Positions 48,584 through 56,150 of a stretch of 64,000 nt of DNA are shown here, piece by piece. Position numbers and translations under genes: made by a program. Position 1 is the first letter of the stretch, and every line of letters begins with the position of its first letter. Below the pieces are notes generated by a model, which had not been told where the DNA came from, ran no database searches, and saw only the letters and a program-made list of their open reading frames with translations. This stretch comes from Alcanivorax hongdengensis A-11-3 (GTDB lineage Bacteria > Pseudomonadota > Gammaproteobacteria > Pseudomonadales > Alcanivoracaceae), in the NCBI RefSeq assembly GCF_000300995.1, contig NZ_AMRJ01000008.1:1-64000 (forward strand), written 5' to 3'.

Positions 48584-49528
48584 ATGGCAATGCCGGCAAG
48601 CCGCCCGGAGATCGGGATTGATGTAGCCAAAGACAACCTGGTTATCCATCTTCAGGGCCTCAATCAAACCCTCACCATCGACAATACTCCCCAGGCCATC
48701 CGCCAATGGCTGGCTACCCTTCCCAAAGGCTGTGATATCGCCATTGAGGCAACCAGCACCTATCACATGGACGTCACCGAGCGCGCACACACCAAGGGCC
48801 ATCGGGTCTATGTGGTGGACGGCTACCGCCTCAGCAATTACCGCAAAGGCGTTGGCGGGCGGGCCAAGACGGATCTGGCCGATGCCCAGTTGCTGGCCCG
48901 CTATCTGCACAACGAGAAAGACGAGTTACGTCAGTGGAGCCCGCCCCCCAAGGCGTACCGGCTGCTGCAGAGTCTGCTGCGCCGCCGAGCGGCCTTGGTC
49001 AAAGCCCGCACGGCGTTATGCCAGAGCCTGAGCGGAGAACCGGCGCTCAAGGCCCCTCTGCATGCCCTGATCACTGAGATGGATCGCATTGACAGTCTGA
49101 TCCAAAAACGCCTCAAGAACGCGGTGAAGGAGGCTGGCTTACAGGATCAGGTTCAACGTTGCGAGGCGATCAATGGGATCGGCGAGATCACCGCCATTGC
49201 CTTGGTCATGGCCTTCCTGAGAGGGGACTTCAAGAATAGCGATGCCTTCGTTGCCTTCCTGGGATTGGATGTCAGAGTCCGTGACTCGGGCAAACTGACA
49301 GGCAAACGCAAGCTGACCAAGCAAGGGGATACAGAAGTCAGGCGACTGCTACACTGCGCCGCCATGAGTGCATCACGGCACCCCGTCTGGCGCGCCTTCT
49401 ATCAGCGCTATCGGGATCGGGGGCTGAAAACCACTCAAGCCTTGGTCATCCTGGCCAGGAAGATGGCTCGCACCGCATTCGCCCTGATGAAGCAGCAACA
49501 GGCGTATTGCCCCGCAAAGCTCTTTTAA
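48584..49528 (+). CDS. IS110-family DEDD transposase/recombinase
   Basis: A 314-residue recombinase. The RuvC-like DEDD residues are visible at D13 (GIDVAKD), E55 (IAIEATSTY), D97 and D100 (KTDLADAQLLARYL). A coiled-coil-like middle follows, then the Tnp_20 domain with a helix-hairpin-helix (INGIGEITAIALVMAF, ~196-211), FLGLDVRVRDSGKLTGKRKLTKQGD and RRLLHCAAMSASRHP. S235 of DSGK is the likely nucleophilic serine by comparison with IS621 (S241). GAGGGG precedes the ATG. Frame and length appear intact, so the element may be active. It acts with the bridge RNA encoded upstream. Confidence 0.95.
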   Translation: MAMPASRPEIGIDVAKDNLVIHLQGLNQTLTIDNTPQAIRQWLATLPKGCDIAIEATSTYHMDVTERAHTKGHRVYVVDGYRLSNYRKGVGGRAKTDLADAQLLARYLHNEKDELRQWSPPPKAYRLLQSLLRRRAALVKARTALCQSLSGEPALKAPLHALITEMDRIDSLIQKRLKNAVKEAGLQDQVQRCEAINGIGEITAIALVMAFLRGDFKNSDAFVAFLGLDVRVRDSGKLTGKRKLTKQGDTEVRRLLHCAAMSASRHPVWRAFYQRYRDRGLKTTQALVILARKMARTAFALMKQQQAYCPAKLF

Positions 49529-49550
49529 CTGTTGCGAGGCACCATAGAAT

Positions 49551-49557
49551 CTCCCAC
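49551..49557. repeat. Right-hand remnant of the split REP
   Basis: CTCCCAC directly abuts the right IS border and completes the REP unit that ends at 48353. Confidence 0.75.
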
Positions 49558-49669
49558 GCACACTCACAGAGAACCGGTTTCTGCGCAGGATGAACAACCA
49601 GCGGTCGACCCGCTGCTTACGCCCATCCAGATGTCACGTTTTTCCTACAAAAATGCGCGCCAGGTCGCC

Positions 49670-49697
49670 TTGTTCAATGGTACCCGAGTGCTAGTCT
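49670..49697 (+). promoter_or_regulatory. Candidate promoter of the rmf-like gene
   Basis: TTGTTC (49670-49675), 16 bp, TAGTCT (49692-49697). A start near 49704 would give a ~20-nt leader containing the GGAGG ribosome site. It lies 120 bp inside from the IS right end, so it was probably left intact by the insertion. Confidence 0.35.
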
Positions 49698-49723
49698 GGG
49701 AGCGTCCCGGCATGGAGGAAGCC

Positions 49724-49927
49724 ATGAACGGCCCGGAAGCACAGGATCAGAACGCCGCAAGAGAAAAAGCCTACAACCGAGGTTGCATGTGGGGAATGTC
49801 AGGGAATGATGACAGCCACTGTCCTTACCAGGACGAGGAGCTGGCCCGCTGGTGGCTGATTGGCTGGCAGGATGGCCACAGTGCCTGGCAGGACCGCAGT
49901 GATCAGCAGACCAAGGCCAGTTGCTAG
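49724..49927 (+). CDS. rmf: Ribosome modulation factor-like protein
   Basis: A 67-residue protein with the RMF pattern AYNRGCMWGMSGNDDSHCPYQDEELARWWLIGWQDGHSAWQ, matching E. coli RMF at RGYQAGIAG, CPYQ and W-x-GW. RMF converts 70S ribosomes to inactive 100S dimers in stationary phase. The ATG at 49724 follows GGAGG at good spacing; a longer reading frame upstream has no support. Unlike the very basic E. coli protein, this one has an acidic, Asn/Gln-rich N-terminus, so it may be a divergent paralogue with a changed role. It precedes dsbB by about 120 bp. Confidence 0.78.
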   Translation: MNGPEAQDQNAAREKAYNRGCMWGMSGNDDSHCPYQDEELARWWLIGWQDGHSAWQDRSDQQTKASC

Positions 49928-50049
49928 CCGTTTTGGCGCGCCCCCTTTGCAGCCTTGAACAGCCCGGCTGACCACTCCCCGGCCCGGCAAGCTTGCCGCC
50001 GTGCCGGCTTTTGCCTAACCTTCTCCGGTCTTCTGCAAAAGAGTCTGCC

Positions 50050-50550
50050 ATGCCGTCCCCTCGCCTGCTCAATCTGCTTGCCTTTCTCGCCTGCATGGTC
50101 GCCATTGGCGGTGCCCTGTTCCTGCAGCATGTGGAAGGGCTGGAACCCTGCCCGCTCTGTATCTTCCAGCGAGTGGGCGTGATCGCCGCCGCCCTGATAC
50201 TACTGGTCGCCATGCTGCATGGCCCCAAGGCCCTTGGGGTACGGATCTATGGCGCCCTGACTGGCCTGGCCGCTGTGGCCGGCGGGGCCGTGTCCATTCG
50301 CCATATCTGGTTGCAACATCTGCCCGCCGACCAGGTCCCCGCCTGTGGTCCGGGCCTCAACTACATGCTCGACGTGTTCCCTCTGAAGGATGTACTGGCT
50401 CAGGTACTGGCCGGCTCCGGCGAGTGTGCCGAAGTGCACTGGAGCCTGCTCGGCGTGAGCTTGCCGGGCTGGTCATTGCTGGTGTTTGTCGGTCTTCTGG
50501 TCGTGGCACTGGTACAATTGTTCCGTCCCCTGCCGCCCCGGGCCGCCTGA
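50050..50550 (+). CDS. dsbB: Disulfide bond formation protein B
   Basis: A 166-residue four-TM inner-membrane protein that reoxidises DsbA and passes electrons to quinone. The first redox pair is EPCPLC (C34, C37); the second pair lies in PACGPGL and GSGECAE of the second periplasmic loop. The ATG at 50050 gives the usual DsbB length. The arginine after CPLC (IFQR) is conserved for quinone interaction. Confidence 0.93.
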   Translation: MPSPRLLNLLAFLACMVAIGGALFLQHVEGLEPCPLCIFQRVGVIAAALILLVAMLHGPKALGVRIYGALTGLAAVAGGAVSIRHIWLQHLPADQVPACGPGLNYMLDVFPLKDVLAQVLAGSGECAEVHWSLLGVSLPGWSLLVFVGLLVVALVQLFRPLPPRAA

Positions 50551-50598
50551 TAACGGCTGCCGGGCGGCGCGTCTTCACGCCAGCCCCGGGCTTGCTCC

Positions 50599-50964
50599 AT
50601 GATCGACGGTTTACTGATTCTTCTGCTGTTCCAGTTCTTTGGCGAAATCATCGTTCGCCTCACCGGCCTGCCCCTGCCCGCGTCAGTGGTGGGCATGGTG
50701 CTGTTGCTGCTGGCCCTGCTGCTGGAGACGCCCTTCACCCAGCGAGTGGCCCCCGCCGCCGGCGGCCTGATCAAGCACATTAGTCTGCTGATCTTCCCGC
50801 TCGGCGTGGGCATCGTGCTGCAGTGGGACCGTTACCAGGACAATGCCCTGGCTCTGGGCGTGGCAGTGGTGCTGGGCACGCTGATCAGCCTGGTACTGGT
50901 GACGCTGATGCTGAAGGTGCTGTTCCGCGACGGTGGCCGCAAGGGGGAAACGCCCCATGAATGA
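50599..50964 (+). CDS. CidA/LrgA family holin-like protein
   Basis: A 121-residue protein with four hydrophobic segments and the family motif LLLFQFFGEIIVRLTGLPLPASVVGMVLLLLALL. CidA/LrgA proteins form holin-like oligomers tied to murein hydrolase export, cell lysis and, more recently, pyruvate uptake. It overlaps the downstream LrgB-like gene by eight bases, the conserved pairing of this system. Confidence 0.9.
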   Translation: MIDGLLILLLFQFFGEIIVRLTGLPLPASVVGMVLLLLALLLETPFTQRVAPAAGGLIKHISLLIFPLGVGIVLQWDRYQDNALALGVAVVLGTLISLVLVTLMLKVLFRDGGRKGETPHE

Positions 50965-51673
50965 GCTGACCGGCCTGGTACACACGCCCCTGTTCGGCAT
51001 TCTGCTGACCCTGGCCAGCTACCGGCTGGCCCTGTGGATCTACGGGCGCAGCCATGCCCTGCCGCTGTTCCATCCTTTTATTGTCGCGTCCATTCCGGTG
51101 ATCGTGATTCTGCCACTGGTGGGCGTGGACTATACCGAATACCGGCAACAGACCAGTGCCATTTCCTTCCTGCTGGGCCCGGCCACGGTAGCGCTGGCCT
51201 GGCCACTTTACCGTCAGCTACACACGGTGCGCAGTGTCTGGAAACCCATATTGATTGCCACCGCCATCAGTGCCGTATTGTGCGCGGGGATTGCCGTGGG
51301 GCTGGCCTGGTGGCTGGGCGCGCCCTCCGCCGTGGTCGGCTCGCTGGCGCCCAAATCCATCACCACACCGATTGCCGTGGAAGTGGTCAAATCCACTGGT
51401 GGCTATGTGTCGCTGGCCGCCGGGGCGGTGGCCATCACCGGTATTGTCGGTGCCCTGGCCGCCGGGCCGGTATTCCGCCTGCTGCGGGTCACCGATCACC
51501 GCATCCGCGGTTTTGCCCTGGGGCTGGTGGCCCATGCCATTGGCACGGCACGGGCCTTTGAATACGGGGAAAAGGCCGGCGCCTTTGCCGGCCTGGCGCT
51601 GGGCCTGTGCGGACTGTTCACCGCACTGGCCCTGCCCTGGGTGTGGCCCTGGATTGCCGGCCTGCTCGGCTAG
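50957..51673 (+). CDS. CidB/LrgB family membrane protein
   Basis: A 238-residue polytopic protein of the LrgB family. Diagnostic segments are SFLLGPATVALAWPLYRQ, LAPKSITTPIAVEV and LGLVAHAIGTARAFEYGEKAGAFAGLALGLCGLFTAL. The start at 50957 follows AAGGGGG and overlaps the CidA-like gene, indicating coupled translation. The pair probably acts together in the inner membrane. Confidence 0.92.
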   Translation: MNELTGLVHTPLFGILLTLASYRLALWIYGRSHALPLFHPFIVASIPVIVILPLVGVDYTEYRQQTSAISFLLGPATVALAWPLYRQLHTVRSVWKPILIATAISAVLCAGIAVGLAWWLGAPSAVVGSLAPKSITTPIAVEVVKSTGGYVSLAAGAVAITGIVGALAAGPVFRLLRVTDHRIRGFALGLVAHAIGTARAFEYGEKAGAFAGLALGLCGLFTALALPWVWPWIAGLLG

Positions 51674-51702
51674 GGCCTGTTCACACCAGGCACCATCCCG
51701 CC

Positions 51703-53136
51703 TTACTTGACGGACAGATCCGCCGGCACGATGTAGAGACGGTTGCCATCAATGGTATTGCTGTCGAGCATCTTCTGCTCCAGCTCACCGCTGGCGGTGG
51801 ACCAGGTGGCAAAGTCATCATCGTTGAGCACGCCGAGAGTCTTGCTGTCGATCACCCAGAGGCCTTCCATCTTGTCGTGGGGGTAGCTCACCTGGGCCAC
51901 CATATCCACCACCAGATGCTTTTCCACCGGCACGATGTTGTGGGCGGCCAGGCCGGCCCAGCCGTCTGCCTGCACCACTTCCTCCAGGGTCTTGCCCGCA
52001 ATGGTCAGACCCAGGTCCGCGTCCTGGCTCAGGTCACCGCCGGTGGCCAGGGTCTCCAGGTTGGTACCGGTGCTCAGGTCGATGCGGTAAACGGTTTTCT
52101 GGGCGGCCGGCTTGGCCGCGGCGGCGCCATCCGGACCGCCATACAGGAAGCTGCCGTCACGCTCCAGCACCAGAAACTGGGTAGCACTCAGGGCGGCCAG
52201 CTCGGAGTTGGAGTTCTGGTTTTTCTCCTGTTTGTACAGGTACTGACCGATGCTGCCATCGTCCAGGTTGATGGTGACGATGCGGGTAAGGTTCAGGTCG
52301 CGGACACCCTTGTCCGGGTTGTCCATGGTCGACTGCATGATGCCCACCAGGGTTTTCTCGTCCGGGGTGATCGCCAGGCCTTCCATGCCGCGGTTGGCAC
52401 GGCGATTGGCAAACTCCGCCGGCAGGGTGTAATCGTCGCGGCTGTCGCCGGCGAACGGATTGATACGGCCGATTTCCTTGCCGTCGGCATCGAAGTGCAC
52501 GATGTGCGGGCCATATTCGTCAGACACCCAGAAGGTGCCATCACTGAGCGCCACCATGCCTTCGCCATCCAGGCCGTAATCATCCAGGCGCAGTGGGTTG
52601 GTATCCGCATCATAGGGCTGGGCCGGGTCTTCCAGTACCGGGGAGCCATCGGCGTTGTAGGGCGTCTCGCCGGTACCACCCAGTGCGCTGCTGTTGGGCA
52701 GCCCGGTGATCAGGGTGCCATCCGGGCGCTTGAGCAGGATGGTATCGAGCAACACCACCTTGCCCTCGTCGGTCACTTCGAAGTGACCGATGCGCGGCGT
52801 GTAATCCGGGGTGGGGAATTTCTTGCCCTTGCCATAGTTACCGGTGAAGGTGGCGTTGGGGCCCCGGTCAGTGAGTGCATAAAAACGGCGTTTGTTGGCC
52901 GGATCACCGGTCATGGAGGAACCATAACCGCCATTGCGCACTTCAAAGGGCTGCTGGGTATTGGCATCGATCAGGTCGGAACGCAGCACCGTATAGGGCA
53001 GCGCCACGCCTTGCGCCGGAAAATTGTCGGCCAGCGAGGCGGACGAGGTGGCGGCACTGTTACTGGAGGAGTCACCACCGCAGCCGGAAAGCAGGGCGGC
53101 GGAGACCACGGAGGCAAGCAAAGTTTTCTTGAACAT
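51703..53136 (-). CDS. Esterase-like/phytase-like propeller lipoprotein
   Basis: A 477-residue lipoprotein with lipobox LLSGC near residue 19. The body resembles the 'esterase-like activity of phytase' family (PF13449), with ALTDRGPN, LDGEGMVALSDGTFWVSDEYGPHIVHFDADG, NRGMEGLAITPDEKTLVGIMQS and HDKMEGLWVIDSKTLGVLNDDDF. These are blades of a predicted beta-propeller rich in Asp/Glu metal ligands, suggesting calcium-dependent phosphoester hydrolysis. AAGGA eight bases before the ATG at 53136 sets the start. It lies 34 bp after the exported protein gene upstream and is probably co-transcribed with it. Confidence 0.85.
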   Translation of the reverse strand: MFKKTLLASVVSAALLSGCGGDSSSNSAATSSASLADNFPAQGVALPYTVLRSDLIDANTQQPFEVRNGGYGSSMTGDPANKRRFYALTDRGPNATFTGNYGKGKKFPTPDYTPRIGHFEVTDEGKVVLLDTILLKRPDGTLITGLPNSSALGGTGETPYNADGSPVLEDPAQPYDADTNPLRLDDYGLDGEGMVALSDGTFWVSDEYGPHIVHFDADGKEIGRINPFAGDSRDDYTLPAEFANRRANRGMEGLAITPDEKTLVGIMQSTMDNPDKGVRDLNLTRIVTINLDDGSIGQYLYKQEKNQNSNSELAALSATQFLVLERDGSFLYGGPDGAAAAKPAAQKTVYRIDLSTGTNLETLATGGDLSQDADLGLTIAGKTLEEVVQADGWAGLAAHNIVPVEKHLVVDMVAQVSYPHDKMEGLWVIDSKTLGVLNDDDFATWSTASGELEQKMLDSNTIDGNRLYIVPADLSVK

Positions 53137-53170
53137 GGACACGTTCCTTGGTGTTTTTTTCAGGGAAATA

Positions 53171-54049
53171 TCAGGGCTGACAGAAGCTGCTGTCGTACTG
53201 GTAGACAAACCGCGTCTTGGTCTGGCCATCGGGCTCCACCCAGCTGCTCAGACCACGCAGGGCATCAAAGGCCTGCCGCGCGCGATTCACCACCTTGCGG
53301 GTGTAGTCCGCAGACGGGTCTTCATACTTGAAGGAAATCTCGGCCACCGCCGGTGACTGACTGCCGGAAGGTGTGCCGGCATACCAGAGCGTGATGCTGA
53401 TCTCGGCATCGTGCTGGCCCAGATCAATATCCACATTGCGATAGACGCGCTCTGTTACCGTCAGGCCGCCGACCACGGACAGGGTCAGGTTGTCATCCAG
53501 GCCGTAGTCATCCTCGAAGCCGGGAAAATGGGCATGGACATCATCCATGTGATTGAGGGTGCGACTGTTGGGCGCTTTGGTGGAGTGGCTGTACACCACC
53601 TTGAACGGCACGCTGCTGGTGGCGCCGACATCGGCTTCCAGTTTGCTTTCGGCACCGTTGGTACTGGAAGACAGATCCTCGAAATCCGCGATGTAACGGT
53701 CCGGGCTGCGAAATTTCAGCGTGACTTCCGAATCGCCATTTTCCACCCGCTCGCGAAAGCTGTAACCCAATTGTTCCAGCATGCAGGAGCCCGGCGTGTC
53801 GAAAAACCGCACCTGCCGGTCATGGTCCAGGGTGGCGGTGCCGGTGACATTGCGGTCGATGGCATTCTCGATGGCCGGCTTGACCGCCTGCATCAGGCTC
53901 TGCACCGCGGTCTGTTCACTCTGGTAATGGAACTGGCTGGCATCGAGGATCAGTTTGTATTCGCGGGAAATCACATCCGGATTGGCCTGTACCGGCAGGG
54001 TCGCCAGCGCGCCCAGCATTGCCAGACCACCGGCAAGAAAGTGTTTCAT
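53171..54049 (-). CDS. Exported hypothetical protein, possible CYTH-like fold
   Basis: A 292-residue protein with signal peptide MKHFLAGGLAMLGALATLPVQA. The mature protein has paired charged beta strands (LGYSFRERVENGDSEVTLKFRSPDR, ESKLEADVGATSSVPFKVVYSHS, AEISITLWYAGTPSG, VAEISFKYED). Their ExK-like alternation recalls CYTH/triphosphate-tunnel proteins. This is only a visual resemblance. Two cysteines (GSCMLEQ and SSFCQP) could form a disulfide. It is first in a likely two-gene unit with the phytase-like lipoprotein, which makes phosphate-ester chemistry an attractive but unproven guess. Confidence 0.6.
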   Translation of the reverse strand: MKHFLAGGLAMLGALATLPVQANPDVISREYKLILDASQFHYQSEQTAVQSLMQAVKPAIENAIDRNVTGTATLDHDRQVRFFDTPGSCMLEQLGYSFRERVENGDSEVTLKFRSPDRYIADFEDLSSSTNGAESKLEADVGATSSVPFKVVYSHSTKAPNSRTLNHMDDVHAHFPGFEDDYGLDDNLTLSVVGGLTVTERVYRNVDIDLGQHDAEISITLWYAGTPSGSQSPAVAEISFKYEDPSADYTRKVVNRARQAFDALRGLSSWVEPDGQTKTRFVYQYDSSFCQP

Positions 54050-54396
54050 TGTTATTGCCCCCAGGTTTCATGGCTCCGGCAACGCCGGCTGCCCTGGGAC
54101 TGTAGGAGGCGGTAATGACGCTTTGGTGACCACAAGCTGAAGAAAACGTTGCCGATCAGCGACATGCCCATTCAGGGCACACCGTTCTTATAAGCAGCGC
54201 CGCTTTATGAAAAATTCGTCTTTTGCCGCAACTGTCTGAGACACCAATGCTTTTCCCCGTTTGCAGGCCTGCCGGGAAAGATCGTCACTTTCTGTCCATT
54301 GCAGGTGACGAAAGCGGACCGCTAGTCTCGGAGGTCCGCCAGAAAGGTGTGCAAGGAACGGTTAACCGGTGAGCGATTCTTCAAGGAGGGAACACC
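54050..54396. other. Divergent intergenic region upstream of rsd
   Basis: 347 bp without a recognisable gene. It must contain the promoters of the exported-protein operon (minus) and of rsd (plus). One hairpin stands out: GCGGACC (54314-54320) with GGTCCGC (54333-54339) and a 12-nt loop, in the probable rsd leader. AAGGAGG directly precedes the rsd ATG. Confidence 0.45.
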
Positions 54397-54888
54397 ATGG
54401 CAAGCCCGACACCGACAACCCTGGGGCAATGGCAACGGATCGAAGCATTGGTGCAGGCCTGGCTGGATGAACGCCGGCAATTGATCGTGCTGCTGTGCGC
54501 CATTCAGGGCCTGCGCAATTACAGTGAGGAAAAACCGCAACCGGTGCACCAGCAGGTACAGGCCTTCTGCCAGTTATTGATGGACTATATCAGTGCCGGT
54601 TATTTCGAGATTTATCGGGAGCTGGTCAACGAGGCCCGCTCCTTCCGGCGCGACAACCCGGAACTCACCCGTCATATTCTGGCGCGGCTGGACAGTTCCA
54701 CCGATGAGGCCCTGGCGTTCAATGCCGAGTTCGAAAAACCGGAACGATGCCAGCAGAAGATCCATGAGCTGCCCGACCGCATCAGCCACCTGATGGAAAC
54801 CCTGGAAGAACGGTTCTCCCTGGAAGATCAGCTGATTCTCAGTATTCATCAGCAGGAGCCGCCGCGACTGCAGGCAGTGATGCATTGA
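54397..54888 (+). CDS. rsd: Anti-sigma70 factor Rsd/AlgQ
   Basis: A 163-residue all-helical regulator of the Rsd/AlgQ family. WLDERRQLIVLLCAIQGL, VQAFCQLLMDYISAGYFEIYREL and LEERFSLEDQLILSIHQ align with AlgQ of P. aeruginosa and Rsd of E. coli. The protein binds sigma70 region 4 and shifts polymerase to alternative sigma factors in stationary phase. A strong AAGGAGG lies before the ATG, and a terminator follows at 54997. Located a few kb from the rmf-like gene, another stationary-phase factor. Confidence 0.88.
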   Translation: MASPTPTTLGQWQRIEALVQAWLDERRQLIVLLCAIQGLRNYSEEKPQPVHQQVQAFCQLLMDYISAGYFEIYRELVNEARSFRRDNPELTRHILARLDSSTDEALAFNAEFEKPERCQQKIHELPDRISHLMETLEERFSLEDQLILSIHQQEPPRLQAVMH

Positions 54889-54996
54889 CCGGAGCCCTAA
54901 TCCACTAACAATCGGCCTGCCGGGATAACCGGGCGGTTATCCCACAGGCACACAAGGCCACAGGATGTTCCCTTTGTTGGCATGTTGAAAACCCTC

Positions 54997-55025
54997 CGCA
55001 GGCCGCCCCGGCCTGCGTCTTTTTA
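54997..55025 (+). terminator. Rho-independent terminator after rsd
   Basis: CGCAGGCCG-CCC-CGGCCTGCG, a perfect 9-bp stem, then TCTTTTT. It lies about 110 bp after the rsd stop. Confidence 0.85.
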
Positions 55026-55214
55026 TCCCTTGCGGCCCGCACGGGCCAATCAGTGAACTCCCTCACAGACTGGCTGTCCATGTCGTTGCCATTCAATGGC
55101 ATCGCGGGACCGGCGCGACGGTCTGCGACGGTCCTGTAGTCCTCCGCCGCCGCCCGGCCCTCTCCCATCCGGTGTACCGCACCGGGAACCATAACAACGA
55201 ACGGGAGCATGAGG

Positions 55215-56150
55215 ATGATCCAACTGGAGAATCTCACCCGCCGCTACGGCGACTATGTCGCTGTCAGCAACCTCACCTGCCGGATACAACCCGGCGAGAT
55301 CGTCGGCCTGCTGGGACGCAACGGGGCCGGCAAAACCACCACCATGAAAATGCTCACCGGCGCCCTGGAACCGGATGCCGGACAGGTATTGATCCATGGC
55401 CGCGACATGGCCGACCACCGCCAGAGCCTGCAGCGCCGTATCGGCTACCTGCCGGAGAACTGCCCGGTGTACCCGGAAATGACCGTGGTCGAATACCTGG
55501 ATTACCGCGCCACCCTGCTGGACGTGCCGCCGGCGCAACGCATGCCTGCCATTCGCAAGGCGGTGCGCAAGGCCGAGCTGGAAAGCAAACTGCTATCGCC
55601 CATCAGCACCCTGTCACGGGGCTATCGGCAGCGGGTGGGCGTGGCCCAGGCCATCATCCACGACCCGGACATCGTCATTCTTGACGAGCCCACCAATGGC
55701 CTGGACCCGCAGCAGATCCGCCACATGCGAGACCTGATCCGTGAGCTGGCACGCCATGCCACGGTGATTGTCTCTACCCATATCCTCCAGGAAGTGGAAG
55801 CGGTCTGTCAGCACGTGCTGATTCTGCGCCACGGCGAACTGGTGGTGGACTCGCCCCTGGCGGACCTGGCCCACGACCAGCAATTGCTGGTGGGCAGCGA
55901 TGCGAGCGCCGCGCAGATGCAGTCACTACTGCAATCACTGCCCGGTGTACAGGGCATTCACCCCCAATCCCCGGACCACCATTACCTGCTCACCCTTAAT
56001 GAGCCGGCGGAGCAGGTGGCGCCGCAGGTAGCCAGCACCCTGGTCGGCCAGGGCCATGCCCTGTTCCAGTTGCAACCTCGCAGCCGGGACCTGGAAGCCC
56101 TGTTCCGGGAAGTCAACGACACTCAGCTTGAGGAGCAAGCCAATGCGTAA
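55215..56150 (+). CDS. ABC transporter ATP-binding protein (GldA/CcmA-like)
   Basis: A 311-residue ATPase with Walker A GRNGAGKTT (34-42), signature LSRGYRQRVGVAQAI, Walker B VILDEPTNGLDP and switch histidine STHIL. The long C-terminal domain is typical of GldA/NatA-type exporters. Of two close ATGs (55209, 55215), GGGAG is correctly spaced for the second. The permease fusion gene overlaps its end by eight bases, so the unit is co-translated. Confidence 0.92.
   Translation: MIQLENLTRRYGDYVAVSNLTCRIQPGEIVGLLGRNGAGKTTTMKMLTGALEPDAGQVLIHGRDMADHRQSLQRRIGYLPENCPVYPEMTVVEYLDYRATLLDVPPAQRMPAIRKAVRKAELESKLLSPISTLSRGYRQRVGVAQAIIHDPDIVILDEPTNGLDPQQIRHMRDLIRELARHATVIVSTHILQEVEAVCQHVLILRHGELVVDSPLADLAHDQQLLVGSDASAAQMQSLLQSLPGVQGIHPQSPDHHYLLTLNEPAEQVAPQVASTLVGQGHALFQLQPRSRDLEALFREVNDTQLEEQANA

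Larger units (their letters stand above)
48352..49552 (+). mobile_element. IS110-family insertion sequence in a REP site
   Basis: An element of about 1.2 kb bounded by CT dinucleotides (48352-48353 and 49551-49552) with no terminal inverted repeats. It has a 230-nt non-coding left end and only 22 bp between the transposase stop and the right border, the layout of the IS110 (not IS1111) group. The borders follow from rejoining the split REP: GCAAGCACG|CT ... CT|CCCAC. IS621, the best-studied relative, also uses a CT core and inserts in REP sequences. Comparison with an empty site elsewhere would confirm the borders to the base. Confidence 0.88.

Noticed and set aside
48300-49560. IS1111-group assignment for the insertion sequence
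   Set aside because: IS1111-type elements have subterminal inverted repeats and a long 3' non-coding end. Here the long end is 5' and only 22 bp follow the stop, so the IS110 group fits.
49532-49723. N-terminal extension of the RMF-like protein reaching into the IS right end
   Set aside because: The upstream part crosses the IS border, has no ribosome site and does not resemble RMF. GGAGG before the ATG at 49724 and family length support the short form.
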